Source of the DNA: Thermothielavioides terrestris NRRL 8126
Taxonomy: Eukaryota > Ascomycota > Sordariomycetes > Sordariales > Chaetomiaceae
Assembly (NCBI RefSeq): GCF_000226115.1
Contig: NC_016458.1
Span: 3,382,001-3,446,000 of the forward strand
DNA: 64,000 bases
Reading direction: 5' to 3'
Shown: positions 47,012-56,934 of the stretch, piece by piece
Layout: each line of letters opens with the position of its first letter
Position numbering within the stretch: the first letter of the stretch is position 1
The notes under the pieces: generated by a model
Databases searched by the model: none
What the model was told of the DNA's origin: nothing
Seen by the model: the letters and a program-made list of their open reading frames with translations, nothing else
Position numbers and translations under genes: made by a program

Positions 47012-47754
47012 GGCAGACGGATAGCTACTGTCGCTGAACTTGCGCCGCGTCGTTTGGGACGTGTGCGGATTACGTTTTGCTTTGTCGGAGCGCTTGGGAA
47101 ACGCAGTCAGGTCAGTTCAGGTCGATGGACAATCTACCTAAGATCATAGGCAGCAAAACGCTCCACTGAGCAGACGGTAAGGTATTCCGTATTCCGTTAC
47201 GTTCGAGCGTGCAGAGCCCCGCTTTTTCCCCTGCGGTCGCGCCAGCCATGCATGAGTGTGCTTGGTCACCTGCACACAGTACTGTCATCTGCCTGGCAAA
47301 ATGCATCAAGCGCTCCATCTGTTTGCCATTGGATCCTAAGCAAATGATGATTGACTTGAAGCGGCGATTATGGGTTGCCATGCGGCAGTAATGGGCGTCA
47401 GCCGTGTAGAACGTTGCCGGTGACTCAGAGCCTTGCCGGGGCCGATGGGAAGCATCCCACTTCCGACGACAGCACCTGCCTCGGGGCAGGTATTTCATAC
47501 CTTCATCGTGTTCTCCCCAAGAACTAAACGGCCTTTTCACATCCAATCTTGGGTATGCAAACGGCCAGCAGACAGTGCGAGAGCCCGCGGCCAACCACAC
47601 AGCCTCACGCATTTCCTCGCCCATCGGTATATATTGTGAAATCACCTCTCCCATTCGAAATGATCCATTGCCCGCCTCCAGCTTTATCACTAGGCTCCCA
47701 GCCTCTGCGCCTTGCTTCTCCTCCGCTCCTTCGTCCGCGGCATCGTCTTTCACC
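47012..47754. promoter_or_regulatory. Divergent promoter region, LSM6 / nucleotidyltransferase-fold gene
   Basis: 743 bp between divergent starts. The frame of the right-hand gene is open back to about 47575 but has no ATG there. A minus-strand frame at 47112-47756 shows no family similarity. Confidence 0.5.
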
Positions 47755-49296
47755 ATGGGCGGCTCGGCCTTCTCTTCCTTGCCAAACGCTCCCTATACCC
47801 CTCGCATGCCCCCAGATGTATATCGGCGGGTGACGACCGCCTGCCATGCCACGCTCCGTCAACTCTTCGTCTGCGTGGCCACACCCATTGAGGGACCGGG
47901 AAAGACCGATCACGGCGATGTTGATGTTCTTGTTGCTCTCGAGAGGCGTGTGGTATTCCCAACGACGCCCGACGACGTTGTGCCAAGGACTCCTCATGAT
48001 CTGATGGCAGCCATCAGAACCCTTCTTGGTGCCGAATACGCCGTCGTCCACCCCAGGGGTGAGTCGGCCAATCTGGCGATTCCTTGGCCTCGGGACATGG
48101 ATGATCAAGTATCGCCTTGTGGTGGGGGGCCAGGCGCTGGCGAAGCCACCGGCGACCACGGAGCACCCCCTCGACAGAAGTACATCCAGGTGGATGTCCG
48201 CATCTGTTCGGATCTGGACCAGCTCTACTGGGTAAGTAGGCTCTCCTCAGCACTTCAACCAACCCCCATCCCCCCTCCCCCTCCCCCATATTCTTTTGTC
48301 CCCTCTTTTTCTTTGCTTTTTCTTTTTTGTGCACCCCCCCTACGCAAACACGCAAACCACCCAACGAGAATACACAGAGATCGGGGGATGCTGAGATTTC
48401 CGCAGACTCTCTTCAAGCATGCCCATGGCGATCTTTGGAACCTGCTTGGAAGCACTATCCGGCCCTTGGGTCTCACAGTCGACGAGGAAGCGCTCTGGCT
48501 GCGGATACCCGAGATCGAGGCGCTCGACCGCAAGAAAGCTAAAGTGTGCCTCACCCGGGATCCTGTCGAGGTCCTGCATTTTCTGGGCCTGAAAGTCGAA
48601 GGCTTCTGGGACGAGCCGTTCGCGTCCGTGGACGCCCTTTTCGACTATGCGACGACCTGCCGCTTCTTCTGGGTTCGGGAGACCCCGGAGGATGATGCGG
48701 AATGTGACGCACCCGGGGTCGGCGTCGTTGGCGGAGAACAAGGCCGTGGCAGGCTCAAAGCCAACGAGCGCCGACGACTGAAAGGCCGTCCAGTGTACCG
48801 GCGATGGATCAACGAATTCATCCCTAGCCTTCGTGCCCAGGGCAAGTTCATTCCCAAAGGCCCCGACACCTCCATCGAGGAGGCGCGCGCCGCGCTTCGG
48901 GACGAGGCCTTTTCCCGCTTTTTTGTCGAGCCGGAATACAGGCAGCGACTGAGAGACTGGCAGCTGAAGAGGGACAACGAGCAGGTGAAGTCCCTGATCA
49001 AGGAGTTGGTTCCGGGCGCGCTGGAGCCGCAGTACAGGGCGTGTTTGGTGTCGGCAATGAGGAGGATAATCATGGAAGATGACGCAACTTTCGGCGTTAC
49101 TCCCCCCAACTCCAGAGGTGCGGATGGGTTCTACGACACGGAAACTATCCGCAACTTTGTTCAAGACAACTGGGAGCTGGTGGGAGGGGCTGCATGGGCG
49201 AAGCAGCAACAGAGGGCTCAACTAGCCATGCAGCTGAAGGCTTGTGGTCGCAAGAGAGGAGCGGAGACCGGTGAGCTGGACGGAAAACAACTGTAG
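47755..49296 (+). CDS. Fungal nucleotidyltransferase-fold protein, function unknown
   Basis: Two exons, 47755-48231 and 48406-49296; 455 aa. The N-terminal part has the pattern of nucleotidyltransferase-fold enzymes: a GKTDHGDVDVLVALE block with two acidic residues, and a later third acid in KYIQVDVRICSDLDQLYW. The following LFKHAHGDLWNLLGSTIR and GLTVDEEALWLRIPEIEALDRKKA blocks are conserved in uncharacterised filamentous-fungal proteins. The C-terminal 200 residues are charged and helical (RRLKGRPVYRRWINEFIP). The substrate cannot be told. The 174-nt intron (donor GTAAGT, CT-rich) is a multiple of three and has no in-frame stop. The start at 47755 is the first ATG in frame and has a good context (CACCATGG). 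Confidence 0.85.
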   Translation: MGGSAFSSLPNAPYTPRMPPDVYRRVTTACHATLRQLFVCVATPIEGPGKTDHGDVDVLVALERRVVFPTTPDDVVPRTPHDLMAAIRTLLGAEYAVVHPRGESANLAIPWPRDMDDQVSPCGGGPGAGEATGDHGAPPRQKYIQVDVRICSDLDQLYWVSRLSSALQPTPIPPPPPPYSFVPSFSLLFLFCAPPLRKHANHPTRIHRDRGMLRFPQTLFKHAHGDLWNLLGSTIRPLGLTVDEEALWLRIPEIEALDRKKAKVCLTRDPVEVLHFLGLKVEGFWDEPFASVDALFDYATTCRFFWVRETPEDDAECDAPGVGVVGGEQGRGRLKANERRRLKGRPVYRRWINEFIPSLRAQGKFIPKGPDTSIEEARAALRDEAFSRFFVEPEYRQRLRDWQLKRDNEQVKSLIKELVPGALEPQYRACLVSAMRRIIMEDDATFGVTPPNSRGADGFYDTETIRNFVQDNWELVGGAAWAKQQQRAQLAMQLKACGRKRGAETGELDGKQL

Positions 49297-49708
49297 ACAA
49301 GGAATGGACACGTTGATGGCCCAGTGGCTTGCTGGCAGCGCAACTAAGCCCCGTAGAAGACGACTCCCCGGAGACATATTCCGTTAGGTAACAACCTGGA
49401 AGGGATCCACCTCAGGGCAAGTATATTGGCAAGGCAAGGTATCTTTTCGGCAACGAGAAAACCCCCTCTCCCACACTGGCCGCTAAGTTTGGACTTCTCA
49501 ACAGCCCGGGCGCCCTGGAGACCTTGCCCGCACAGTAAGCCGCCTCTCTTCCTTCCTCGTCCGCGAAAGACAGTCCCCTTCACGAATGACAAGGCCCGAT
49601 ACAGCCGACTGAGGACGTCACCGTATAGCAGGATCGGAAAACCCGTGATCGCATCGCCTGTGAGACCCAGTTGCCTCATATCGAGACAAGATATTCCCCC
49701 AACAGTTG
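49297..49708. other. Intergenic, convergent 3' ends
   Basis: A 412-bp gap between two gene ends; nothing recognised. Confidence 0.5.
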
Positions 49709-52639
49709 CTAAAGCCGCTCGTCGCTAGCAATGCTCTCATCTTCGTCCAGCTCATAATAACCCATCTCATCCGCCATTTGAGCCCTCTCTTTGGCTTCCC
49801 TGGCAGATTTATGCGCGCTGAACGTCCTCTTGTCCTCTGGTCGCTCGACAAGGGGTGTGGTAGGCTTCTTCTTGTTCATCCTCCTCCTATGTCGCCGCTT
49901 TTGCTCCCAGCCGTAGCGAGACGTATCCACCGCACTGATGTCAATCCCCCTGGCCGCATCCCACATGTCCGCCAGCCAGTCGGCGAGCTCCGGGCCAAGG
50001 CGACGCGTCAGGTCTCTGCATTGTCCGCCAGTCACCCACTGGTCTAGCTTTACCGGAAGCGCGTAGCCCCAGACCGGGTCATCCGAGGACCAGTCGCATG
50101 ACGTGCCAGGGTAACAGTAATCCGGTTTACAATACCGGAAGCACATCAAGGCTTCCGCGATGTACCAGAGCGAAACCAAAAACAAGCCGAGACCGAGGAA
50201 CGTGAAGCGAAACTCTGGATCCCGGGACCAAAGACGCGGTAGCGGTAGGTGGATGTAGGCCACGGCTGCACCCCGCCTGCTCTCTGAGCCCCGGCAGGCG
50301 GGACACGACGACGGCGCCGTCAAGGTCTTGTCGTGGTGACCGTTGTGGGGTGCATGCTCCTTGAGGTCGGCGTGGGCAACTTTGCCTTCGAGCCTCTCGA
50401 TTCCTTGCTTTGCTGTCCGAATGCCGAGAAGGCCGGTCTCGAGCGATCGACTCATGCGGCCATAGGCCTCCAGTTCTCCCTCCAGTTTATCGGTGCGGGT
50501 GCTGCCAGACTTGGGTCCCAGGGAATCCGATGACGCACTTGGGCTGTTTTGATGCCGGAGTAAGTCGGCAATATCGTCCAGGGTCGAGTCGTCAACCTGG
50601 TTCGCCCGCTGGATCTCCAGAAGATCGTCTTTGACTGTTGGTGGTCTAACCGAGTTAATGAGCGGGCGTCGACCGCGGGAGAGCGACCTCGCACGACGGC
50701 GAGCGGACAAGGACAATGGGCGGCCGGGCGCTCTGTCGCCTCCAGCGGACTGTGTACGTTTATGTTGGGGTGGTACGGCCGAATACGTCTTATCCCTGGC
50801 AGGCAAAGCTGCCGAGTCAGCGCCACCGCCCGTTGTCAAATGTCCTCCCTCGCTTCCTCCCTGATAGACACCTCCCTTCCCCGCCGCTGGGTCTGGGAGG
50901 AGGCCGCCGGGTTTTTCGCTCTTCACCGTTGCGGGTGTCTCCACAAATGCTCCCGTAACCCTAGGGGTGGGTTGCATCAACGGATCGAGTTTGGAGGGCT
51001 TAGGCGTCTCCTCGGCCACCTCGTCGTCAGGCTCCGGCGACGGGGCCCGCAAAGAACCCCTCTCCGACTGGTTTTCTAGCGGCGCGAAGAGCTTCATTTC
51101 TCCCTCTATGCGCTCTGTGGGGTCAGAATCCGAATGCGCGAAGCTTGTCCGTTTTGCGAGCCTCGACTCGACCGATGAACTTCTCCGGAGGCCGACGAAT
51201 CCGACGGTCGGTCTTGGCTCGCCCTTAGCGTCGCCGTTTGACCTTTTCTGCCTTCCGTCTTCCCCTACGTCGCGCTGGCGAGCACCTGTCGAGGCTTGGT
51301 TGCTTGTGGTCGCCTGTGCTTCCGGTGCAGGGCTGCCGCTAGCGGCAACTGCCAAACGGCGCAACACATCGCGCGGCTCGTCCGTGGATCGCAACGTATT
51401 GCGGTGAGACCCCGGGCTTTCGTCTGCTTCTCGGTTGCAGCTCGCATTTTCTGTGCTGCCCTGGGCCTGGTCCTGAGTACGAAGAGCAGGAGCGAGGATG
51501 CTGTCACGGACCGGAGCCTCTTGCTGCTGCACTGCGGTCGCCAGGCCATCGCTGCCTTGTCTTCGCAATCTGTCGCCAAGCGGAGAAAATGAGCGTCTTG
51601 GCTGCCTGTTCAATCTCTGCGCAATATCTGGAGACGGAGAACCCGAGATCTCCAAAGTTTCTCCAAACCCATCTGGCCTGGTCGTGGCGGGCGCTCTCCT
51701 AGAGACGGCCTCAACCTCGCGAAATCTAAGCGCCTCAGTGCTTGTGCGGGATTCTCTACCCTCGACTTCCGCCGTCGCAACCAGAGGGCTGCTGCGGGCA
51801 TCGTTGGACTTCAGACGTTCGTCGGAGACCTTGGGGCCGGCTTCGCTGTCAGGCGCACGGAGTTTGTCGGCAAGGGTGCTCCGCGGGCGAGGCTGAGGGC
51901 TTCGGGAGAAGCGATCATTGACCTCGGCTTCCAAGGCTCGTATTTCATCAATTTTTGTGTTGCTGCGCTTGATAGCCACAGGCGGGCTGTTTGAAACTTG
52001 CAAATCGCTAGCTGTGAAGTCCGCATCAGCCTGCCATGCGAAGCTCTTGTTCGGAGTCTGTGGGCGCGGCAGAGCGGTGTCAGGACTCGAGGCCCGGTCT
52101 GGCTCATCAAGCGCATATTGGCGGAGCTTCTCGTCAAAGGTGCTGTCCGAAGAGTCACTCTGTTGTGACGGAAGGCGGCGGTCGTCAGCGCCGTCCACGG
52201 GCCCTGGGGGTTGTCCGTCCAGCTTCCCGCGGTATCGCGAAAGAAAGGCGACAGTGCTTCCCGTCTTGGTGGTTCGTTTCTCGGCAGGCTCGCGACGAGA
52301 TCGCCACAACCGCGGGGCTGGGCTGGGCGATCCTTGAGCGGCGCCCTCTTCCTCTTTCTCGGCCAGTCGGTACGCATCTGAAAGAGTGAACGGTCGGCGC
52401 TGAGCGGGGCGAGGAATCCGGGTGTTGCTTGGCGACGCGACTTTGGTGTCGGATGCCAAAGCTGGGCTTGATTCAGGACGAGCGGCATCTATGTTCGCCG
52501 CCTTTGCTCCCGGTCTCGAGAATAAACTCCTTCGCCGCGACGCGCTGCTGATGACAAGAGGCGACGTGAAACGGGTATTCGTCTGTGCGATTCGACTATC
52601 GGCACTCGGCCCGGCGCTCTCGGTTTGATCGCGCTCCAT
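49709..52639 (-). CDS. Large disordered fungal protein with one C-terminal transmembrane segment
   Basis: Single exon, 976 aa, starting at the first ATG (52639; MERDQTESAGP). An in-frame upstream extension lacks ATG. Residues 1-650 are Ser/Arg/Pro-rich and predicted disordered. A helical or coiled segment covers about 660-770 (DDLLEIQRANQVDDSTLDDI, LEGELEAYGRMSRSLETGLL), then a CPACRG motif, then one transmembrane helix at about 812-832 (FLGLGLFLVSLWYIAEALMC). After it comes a Cys-containing conserved region (YCKPDYCYPGTSCDWSSDDP, YALPVKLDQWVTGG) and a Lys/Arg-rich tail ending in acidic residues. I have seen similar C-terminal regions only in uncharacterised ascomycete proteins. An organelle or nuclear-envelope anchor is possible, but that is a guess. 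Confidence 0.8.
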   Translation of the reverse strand: MERDQTESAGPSADSRIAQTNTRFTSPLVISSASRRRSLFSRPGAKAANIDAARPESSPALASDTKVASPSNTRIPRPAQRRPFTLSDAYRLAEKEEEGAAQGSPSPAPRLWRSRREPAEKRTTKTGSTVAFLSRYRGKLDGQPPGPVDGADDRRLPSQQSDSSDSTFDEKLRQYALDEPDRASSPDTALPRPQTPNKSFAWQADADFTASDLQVSNSPPVAIKRSNTKIDEIRALEAEVNDRFSRSPQPRPRSTLADKLRAPDSEAGPKVSDERLKSNDARSSPLVATAEVEGRESRTSTEALRFREVEAVSRRAPATTRPDGFGETLEISGSPSPDIAQRLNRQPRRSFSPLGDRLRRQGSDGLATAVQQQEAPVRDSILAPALRTQDQAQGSTENASCNREADESPGSHRNTLRSTDEPRDVLRRLAVAASGSPAPEAQATTSNQASTGARQRDVGEDGRQKRSNGDAKGEPRPTVGFVGLRRSSSVESRLAKRTSFAHSDSDPTERIEGEMKLFAPLENQSERGSLRAPSPEPDDEVAEETPKPSKLDPLMQPTPRVTGAFVETPATVKSEKPGGLLPDPAAGKGGVYQGGSEGGHLTTGGGADSAALPARDKTYSAVPPQHKRTQSAGGDRAPGRPLSLSARRRARSLSRGRRPLINSVRPPTVKDDLLEIQRANQVDDSTLDDIADLLRHQNSPSASSDSLGPKSGSTRTDKLEGELEAYGRMSRSLETGLLGIRTAKQGIERLEGKVAHADLKEHAPHNGHHDKTLTAPSSCPACRGSESRRGAAVAYIHLPLPRLWSRDPEFRFTFLGLGLFLVSLWYIAEALMCFRYCKPDYCYPGTSCDWSSDDPVWGYALPVKLDQWVTGGQCRDLTRRLGPELADWLADMWDAARGIDISAVDTSRYGWEQKRRHRRRMNKKKPTTPLVERPEDKRTFSAHKSAREAKERAQMADEMGYYELDEDESIASDERL

Positions 52640-53363
52640 GGTATTTTCGGCTAGGTTGAAATCATCGCCGCGCTGAGGCGGGTTGTCGAGCTGTAGGTAC
52701 AAGTGCCCAAGGTACCATAACTAAGAAAGCACGGTCGGGGCAGGAACGTAAGGCGTCGACTAAATGGTCGCGGGAGGCCTGGAGCTACAGCGACGCGCTG
52801 TCATGATAAATAGTAGATCGTCAGAAGTCGTTGAAGGTAGCAGAGAAAAGCATGATCTGGAAAGGTGTTGTACCCCAATAGCACAATAGCACGGCGGCAC
52901 CTTCCAAGCTCGGGATGCGCGCGACGAGGCGCGGAGTGCAGCTGCCGCAAAAGTGGAGACAGTGTAAGGTAATGGAGGTAGTGGCAATTCAGAAAAACAC
53001 TCGGATTTACGGAAATTACCGTACCGCAATGGACTAATCGGGTATCCTTACCTGGCAACACAAGTCCAACGGAAGGTACGCCGTAATTGCCGTGAAGGAC
53101 TGTTGGTGGTGCTAGAGGCACCTGGTATTGTTGCAGGGCCCCGGCTGATCTTGGCCTGCACAGTATAGGGGGGTGACGAGGATATAAGTTGGGTGTAAGG
53201 TGTGCATTTCAAACAGATTCCAACGGACGTTTGTTTCGGGTTGGTCACGCCAGAGAGGTGTCTGTGACGGCGATTATACTGTGCCTGATTCATTCAGCTG
53301 ATAGGACCCGAAAAACATGACGGAGAGCTCGTCGGCGAACTCTCTGTTCGACTACCCTCGACA
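52640..53363. promoter_or_regulatory. Divergent promoter region
   Basis: 724 bp between the membrane-protein gene (-) and the acyltransferase gene (+). It contains an AAGGTACC motif near 52709. No additional gene is seen. An in-frame-looking ATG at 53317 is out of frame with the acyltransferase. Confidence 0.45.
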
Positions 53364-54944
53364 ATGGTCACGTCAGCCCCCGTCGTTGCGCGCCCCCTTG
53401 GGCCGTGGTATGTACTGTCCTTTGTCCAACGTCCTTCCGGGGCATCCGAAGCCGATGGCCGAGACACTGCCGCGGTCTGCCACAGTACCTAAGGCTAACA
53501 TGGACAAAGCGAGATATACTCCTCTTCAAGACACGCACTCGGTTTCTACAAATGCGTCGCGAACACGTGCCGGTACTCGGTCCCGCTGGCACAACTCGGA
53601 GGACAACAAGCCATCCGTGCCGTGCTGCAGGCTGCCGTTGCCCGTGTCGTCCTCGCCGTCCCATCCTTGAGTGTTGGCATTGCTGGTCAAGACACGTCCA
53701 AGCCGCACTTCATCCAATTGCCGTCCATAGATCTTGACAACCACATCGAATGGTTGGCGCGGCCTAGCGCGGAGCCCGAGGTCCAGGACGCTAGCCTGCT
53801 CAGCATCCTGGAAGACCGACATGACCGGCTCTGGCCGGATATAGAGCGCCAACCACCGTGGAAGCTGACGGTTGTCGTCTGGGACGACGTGCCACAGCCT
53901 GGATCGTTGGAAGTCGATATAGTGTTTGCGGTGCACCACGCAATTGCGGACGGGCGAAGCACCGGGGCGTTCCATACCAGACTCCTCAACGAGCTCAACC
54001 ATCCGTCAGGACCGCCGGCGCAGCTTTCTGGCCCTATCCTTGACACGACGGAAGTCTGCGGGCTCACTCCCCCCCAAGAGGAGCTAGTCAGGTTCTCGCT
54101 GTCTTGGAGCTTTGTGCTCCGAACCCTGTGGGGTGCACTTGGCCCCACCTGGCTTCAAGGGCGCCAGCCCCCGGCCCCCTGGACGGGGAAAGTCATCACT
54201 CGCGAGCCGTGCCGAACGAAATTACGGCTCGTCACAGTCCCCGCGGTCGCCGTGCCGCGTATCCTCGCTGCCTGCAGGGCGCACCAGACGACGCTTACCC
54301 CGCTGCTTCACGCTCTGGTCCTGGTCTCTCTAGCTAGGCACGTCCCTCGCGAACAGGCCCAGGCGTTCAGCAGCTCGACTCCCATTGACCTACGGCCGTT
54401 CGTGGAAACCGCGTCTCAGGCCGGCCGGTCGACATGGGGTGTCCTTGTTACAACACGGTCTGACACGTTTGACGCATCCACCATCGCCACGATGCGGGAC
54501 GGACCCTCCGAGGACGAGATCTGGAAGATTGCAGCAGACTTGCGACGCAGCATGAAGCGGCACCTGGACAATGTGCCAAACGACGACATCATGGGCATGC
54601 TTAGTTGGGTGGGCAACTGGCGGCAATACTGGCTCGCCAAGGTGGGCAAGCCACGGGAGGCCACGTGGGAGGTGTCCAACATCGGCGTGATAGATGGCGG
54701 CCTCGAGCAGAGTCAAGAAGCGACTGAGGGCTGGAAAATCCAGCGGTCTATCATGTCGCAGGGTGCCACAGTCGCCGGTGCTGCTGTCAGCATCAACGCT
54801 GCCGGAGTAGCAGGGGGTGAGATCGGCATTGCGTTGGGCTGGCAAGACGGAATCGTCGAGACGGAAATCGTCCACGGCCTGGCAGCGGACCTGCAGCGCT
54901 GCCTTGATCGGTTGGGCCGCGGCCAGAATCTCATTGAACAATAG
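53364..54944 (+). CDS. HHxxxDG acyltransferase, alcohol-acetyltransferase/condensation-like
   Basis: Two exons, 53364-53407 and 53510-54944 (102-nt intron, donor GTATGT, branch GCTAAC, acceptor AAAG); 492 aa. Exon 1 encodes MVTSAPVVARPLGP and joins in frame to CEIYSSSRHALGFYKCVANT, the usual start of fungal alcohol O-acetyltransferase-like proteins. The catalytic motif is H157-H-A-I-A-D162-G. In this CoA-dependent superfamily the second His acts as general base. The C-terminal half has SSSTPIDLRPFV and TWEVSNIGVIDGG, matching the DFGWG-loop region in place though not in exact sequence. Substrates are probably a small alcohol or amine and acetyl-CoA, which is inference only. No biosynthetic neighbours suggest a metabolite cluster. 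Confidence 0.85.
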
Positions 54945-55382
54945 ATGTGATAGGGCGGGGGAAGGGAGGGGGAAGAGAAATCAAGAACAACCTAATGGAT
55001 GGAAGATCACTGATAGTTTCGGTCCACAAGTTCTAACCTGGAAGTGTTCCATACAGTCGCGAGAACAGATGCCTCCACTGGGTTCCAGTGTCTTGGGAGT
55101 GCCAGAACGTCGGTAACAGAGCTTCTTCCATGGGATCTGCCAAGCCTTGCCAGAAACCGAAGCTGACCCATCCGCTGACAGGTATTCCGTACAGTACACG
55201 TAAGTATACATGTACACAGTGTGCTACACAGTACGATATATGTTCAACGCTCAGCACGGACTGCTCCGTACGGTCAGAATAAGGCGGTTTCCAAATTTTG
55301 GGACGCGACCCGAGCGAACACGCAAGATCGGCTCTCGTTGTCGTCTTCCCAAACCGGCCTCCCTTGGCACCCGACCAGCACA
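54945..55382. promoter_or_regulatory. Intergenic upstream of the bL9m gene
   Basis: 438 bp with tandem gene orientation. It holds the 3' end of the acyltransferase transcript and the bL9m promoter. No further feature is recognised. Confidence 0.45.
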
Positions 55383-56369
55383 ATGGCTGCTGGGCTTTCA
55401 TTGACCAGACCGCCAACTTGTCTGGCGTGCCTGCGGAGACTGGCACAGCCGTTCGCTCACAGCAATGCGGGCGCCGGCGTTGTTCCGTTGGTGCAGACCC
55501 GCGCGAAGTCCAAGCGGCTTCGACCTCGAGACCGAGGCGTGGTCGTCCGCTTGCTCGAGGACATCCCCAAGTATGGCCGCAAAGGTACGAGGATATCCGT
55601 CTCCTTACAGAGGCTCTGCATCCATTGCGCGGCAGCTGAAGCTGATTTTGCTCGTCAGACTCTATCTTCCGGGTGGAACGAGGGCGTATGCGCAACGATT
55701 GGTTTCCCGAGAAGAAGGCCGAGTACATGACAGCCTCGCGCTTCCGGGAGCTTGGTCTGACACGCGACGACATCGGCGAGCGGGACGCCAGCTTTGGCAT
55801 TGTCGCGGATGTCGAAGTGGAAAATACGCCTCAGTCCGCGGCGCCAACAACCGCTTCTCTCACCACTTCGGTACGTGAATTACGGCCTTGGGCCCAACCC
55901 CCAGCAGCGCCAAACGCTAACGATGCCGAAACAACAGCCCGAGAAGGCACACACCATCTTGACCACCCTAATTCCCGAGACTCTCATCTTCCGCCGCAAA
56001 CCGATCCCGGCACCGGCCCCTGCTCCCAAGGCTCCTTCCGTTTCCCCCCTCGTTGCGCCGGCGAGCGCGGATACCGCGCACGATCCGACCGGCCCTGTCG
56101 CCATCTTCGGCTCCGTGTCTGCTGCCGACATCGTGGGCTACATCAAAGGGGCGTTGGTTGAGGATGCCGACGGCAGCCGCATCGCTCTGGGCCCCGAGAA
56201 CATCCGCTTCTTAGGTCTCGCAGACGATGCTGACAGGCTCAAGGCGCTGGGCCGTTGGGAGGTTGAGATTTCGACTGGGGCCCCCGGCTTGGAACCCGTT
56301 CGCAAGACGGTCGAGATTTTGCCCCTGAGCGGGGACTCGGGCGAAGGCGATGCTCAAGCCGCTCGCTGA
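55383..56369 (+). CDS. mrpl50: Mitochondrial large-subunit ribosomal protein bL9m (yeast Mrpl50)
   Basis: Three exons: 55383-55584, 55659-55870, 55938-56369; 846 nt, 281 aa. The N-terminus MAAGLSLTRPPTCLACLRR is Arg-rich and lacks acidic residues, a likely mitochondrial presequence. The ribosomal L9 N-terminal domain follows: GVVVRLLEDIPKYGRKD, then IFRVERGRMRNDWFPEKKAEYM, with the conserved GRMRN motif. The fungal C-terminal extension includes PEKAHTILTTLIPETLIFRR and GSVSAADIVGYIKGALVEDA. The intron 2 branch site CTAAC is 17 nt before its acceptor. Convergent with ATG11. Confidence 0.93.
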
Positions 56370-56934
56370 GCGAAGCATGGCCCCGGTTCGCCGGGCATCT
56401 CATGCACGGCCAGCGTTGCCCGTCAGACGTGGTCCTGTGTCGTGTTTACTTGTATCTATTACCTGTATACGAAGCCTCCTATCTGCAACAATGTTGTCAG
56501 AGATGGGCAGTAGAAGTTAAAACGAAGTGGTTGATTTCGCGTCGAGCAGTGTAGCCGGAGCCGGGTTTGGAACCAAGCTGACAAGGAGGCGACGGGAACC
56601 GATGCCGCAAACAAACCCATTTGGGAGCGAAATCAACGGTGAACCTCGCGATGGGTGTCACTGTATATGCGCACGCCACCTCCGAGCGAGGGGCGCGGTT
56701 TGCTGCCGATTGCGCCTCTTATCGATGCTTTGGTAGTCCCCGGCAAGCTCCTCGGTGTCAGCACTCGTCTCTCCCGACTCCGTGGTTGTCACCTAGACTC
56801 CACAGTGACTCCCAAATCACGCTCTTCATGCCAGGTTTCGGGGACGACGCGGCACTTCGCTCCCGCCACAGCGATCGGGAGTGGCCCTGCCCAACGCCTA
56901 TTGTCAGCAGCTGAAGGCTTGGTGGGCGAATAGA
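56370..56934. other. Intergenic, convergent 3' ends of bL9m and ATG11
   Basis: 565 bp between gene ends. Only short overlapping frames are present. Confidence 0.5.

Noticed and set aside
53317..53400. Earlier ATG (53317) as acyltransferase start
   Set aside because: Its frame gives no join to the acyltransferase through the intron; ATG at 53364 does, producing the conserved RPLGPCEIYS.
53364..54944. Secondary-metabolite cluster around the acyltransferase
   Set aside because: Neighbours are a structural membrane protein and a mitochondrial ribosomal protein; no backbone enzyme, P450 or transporter is nearby.
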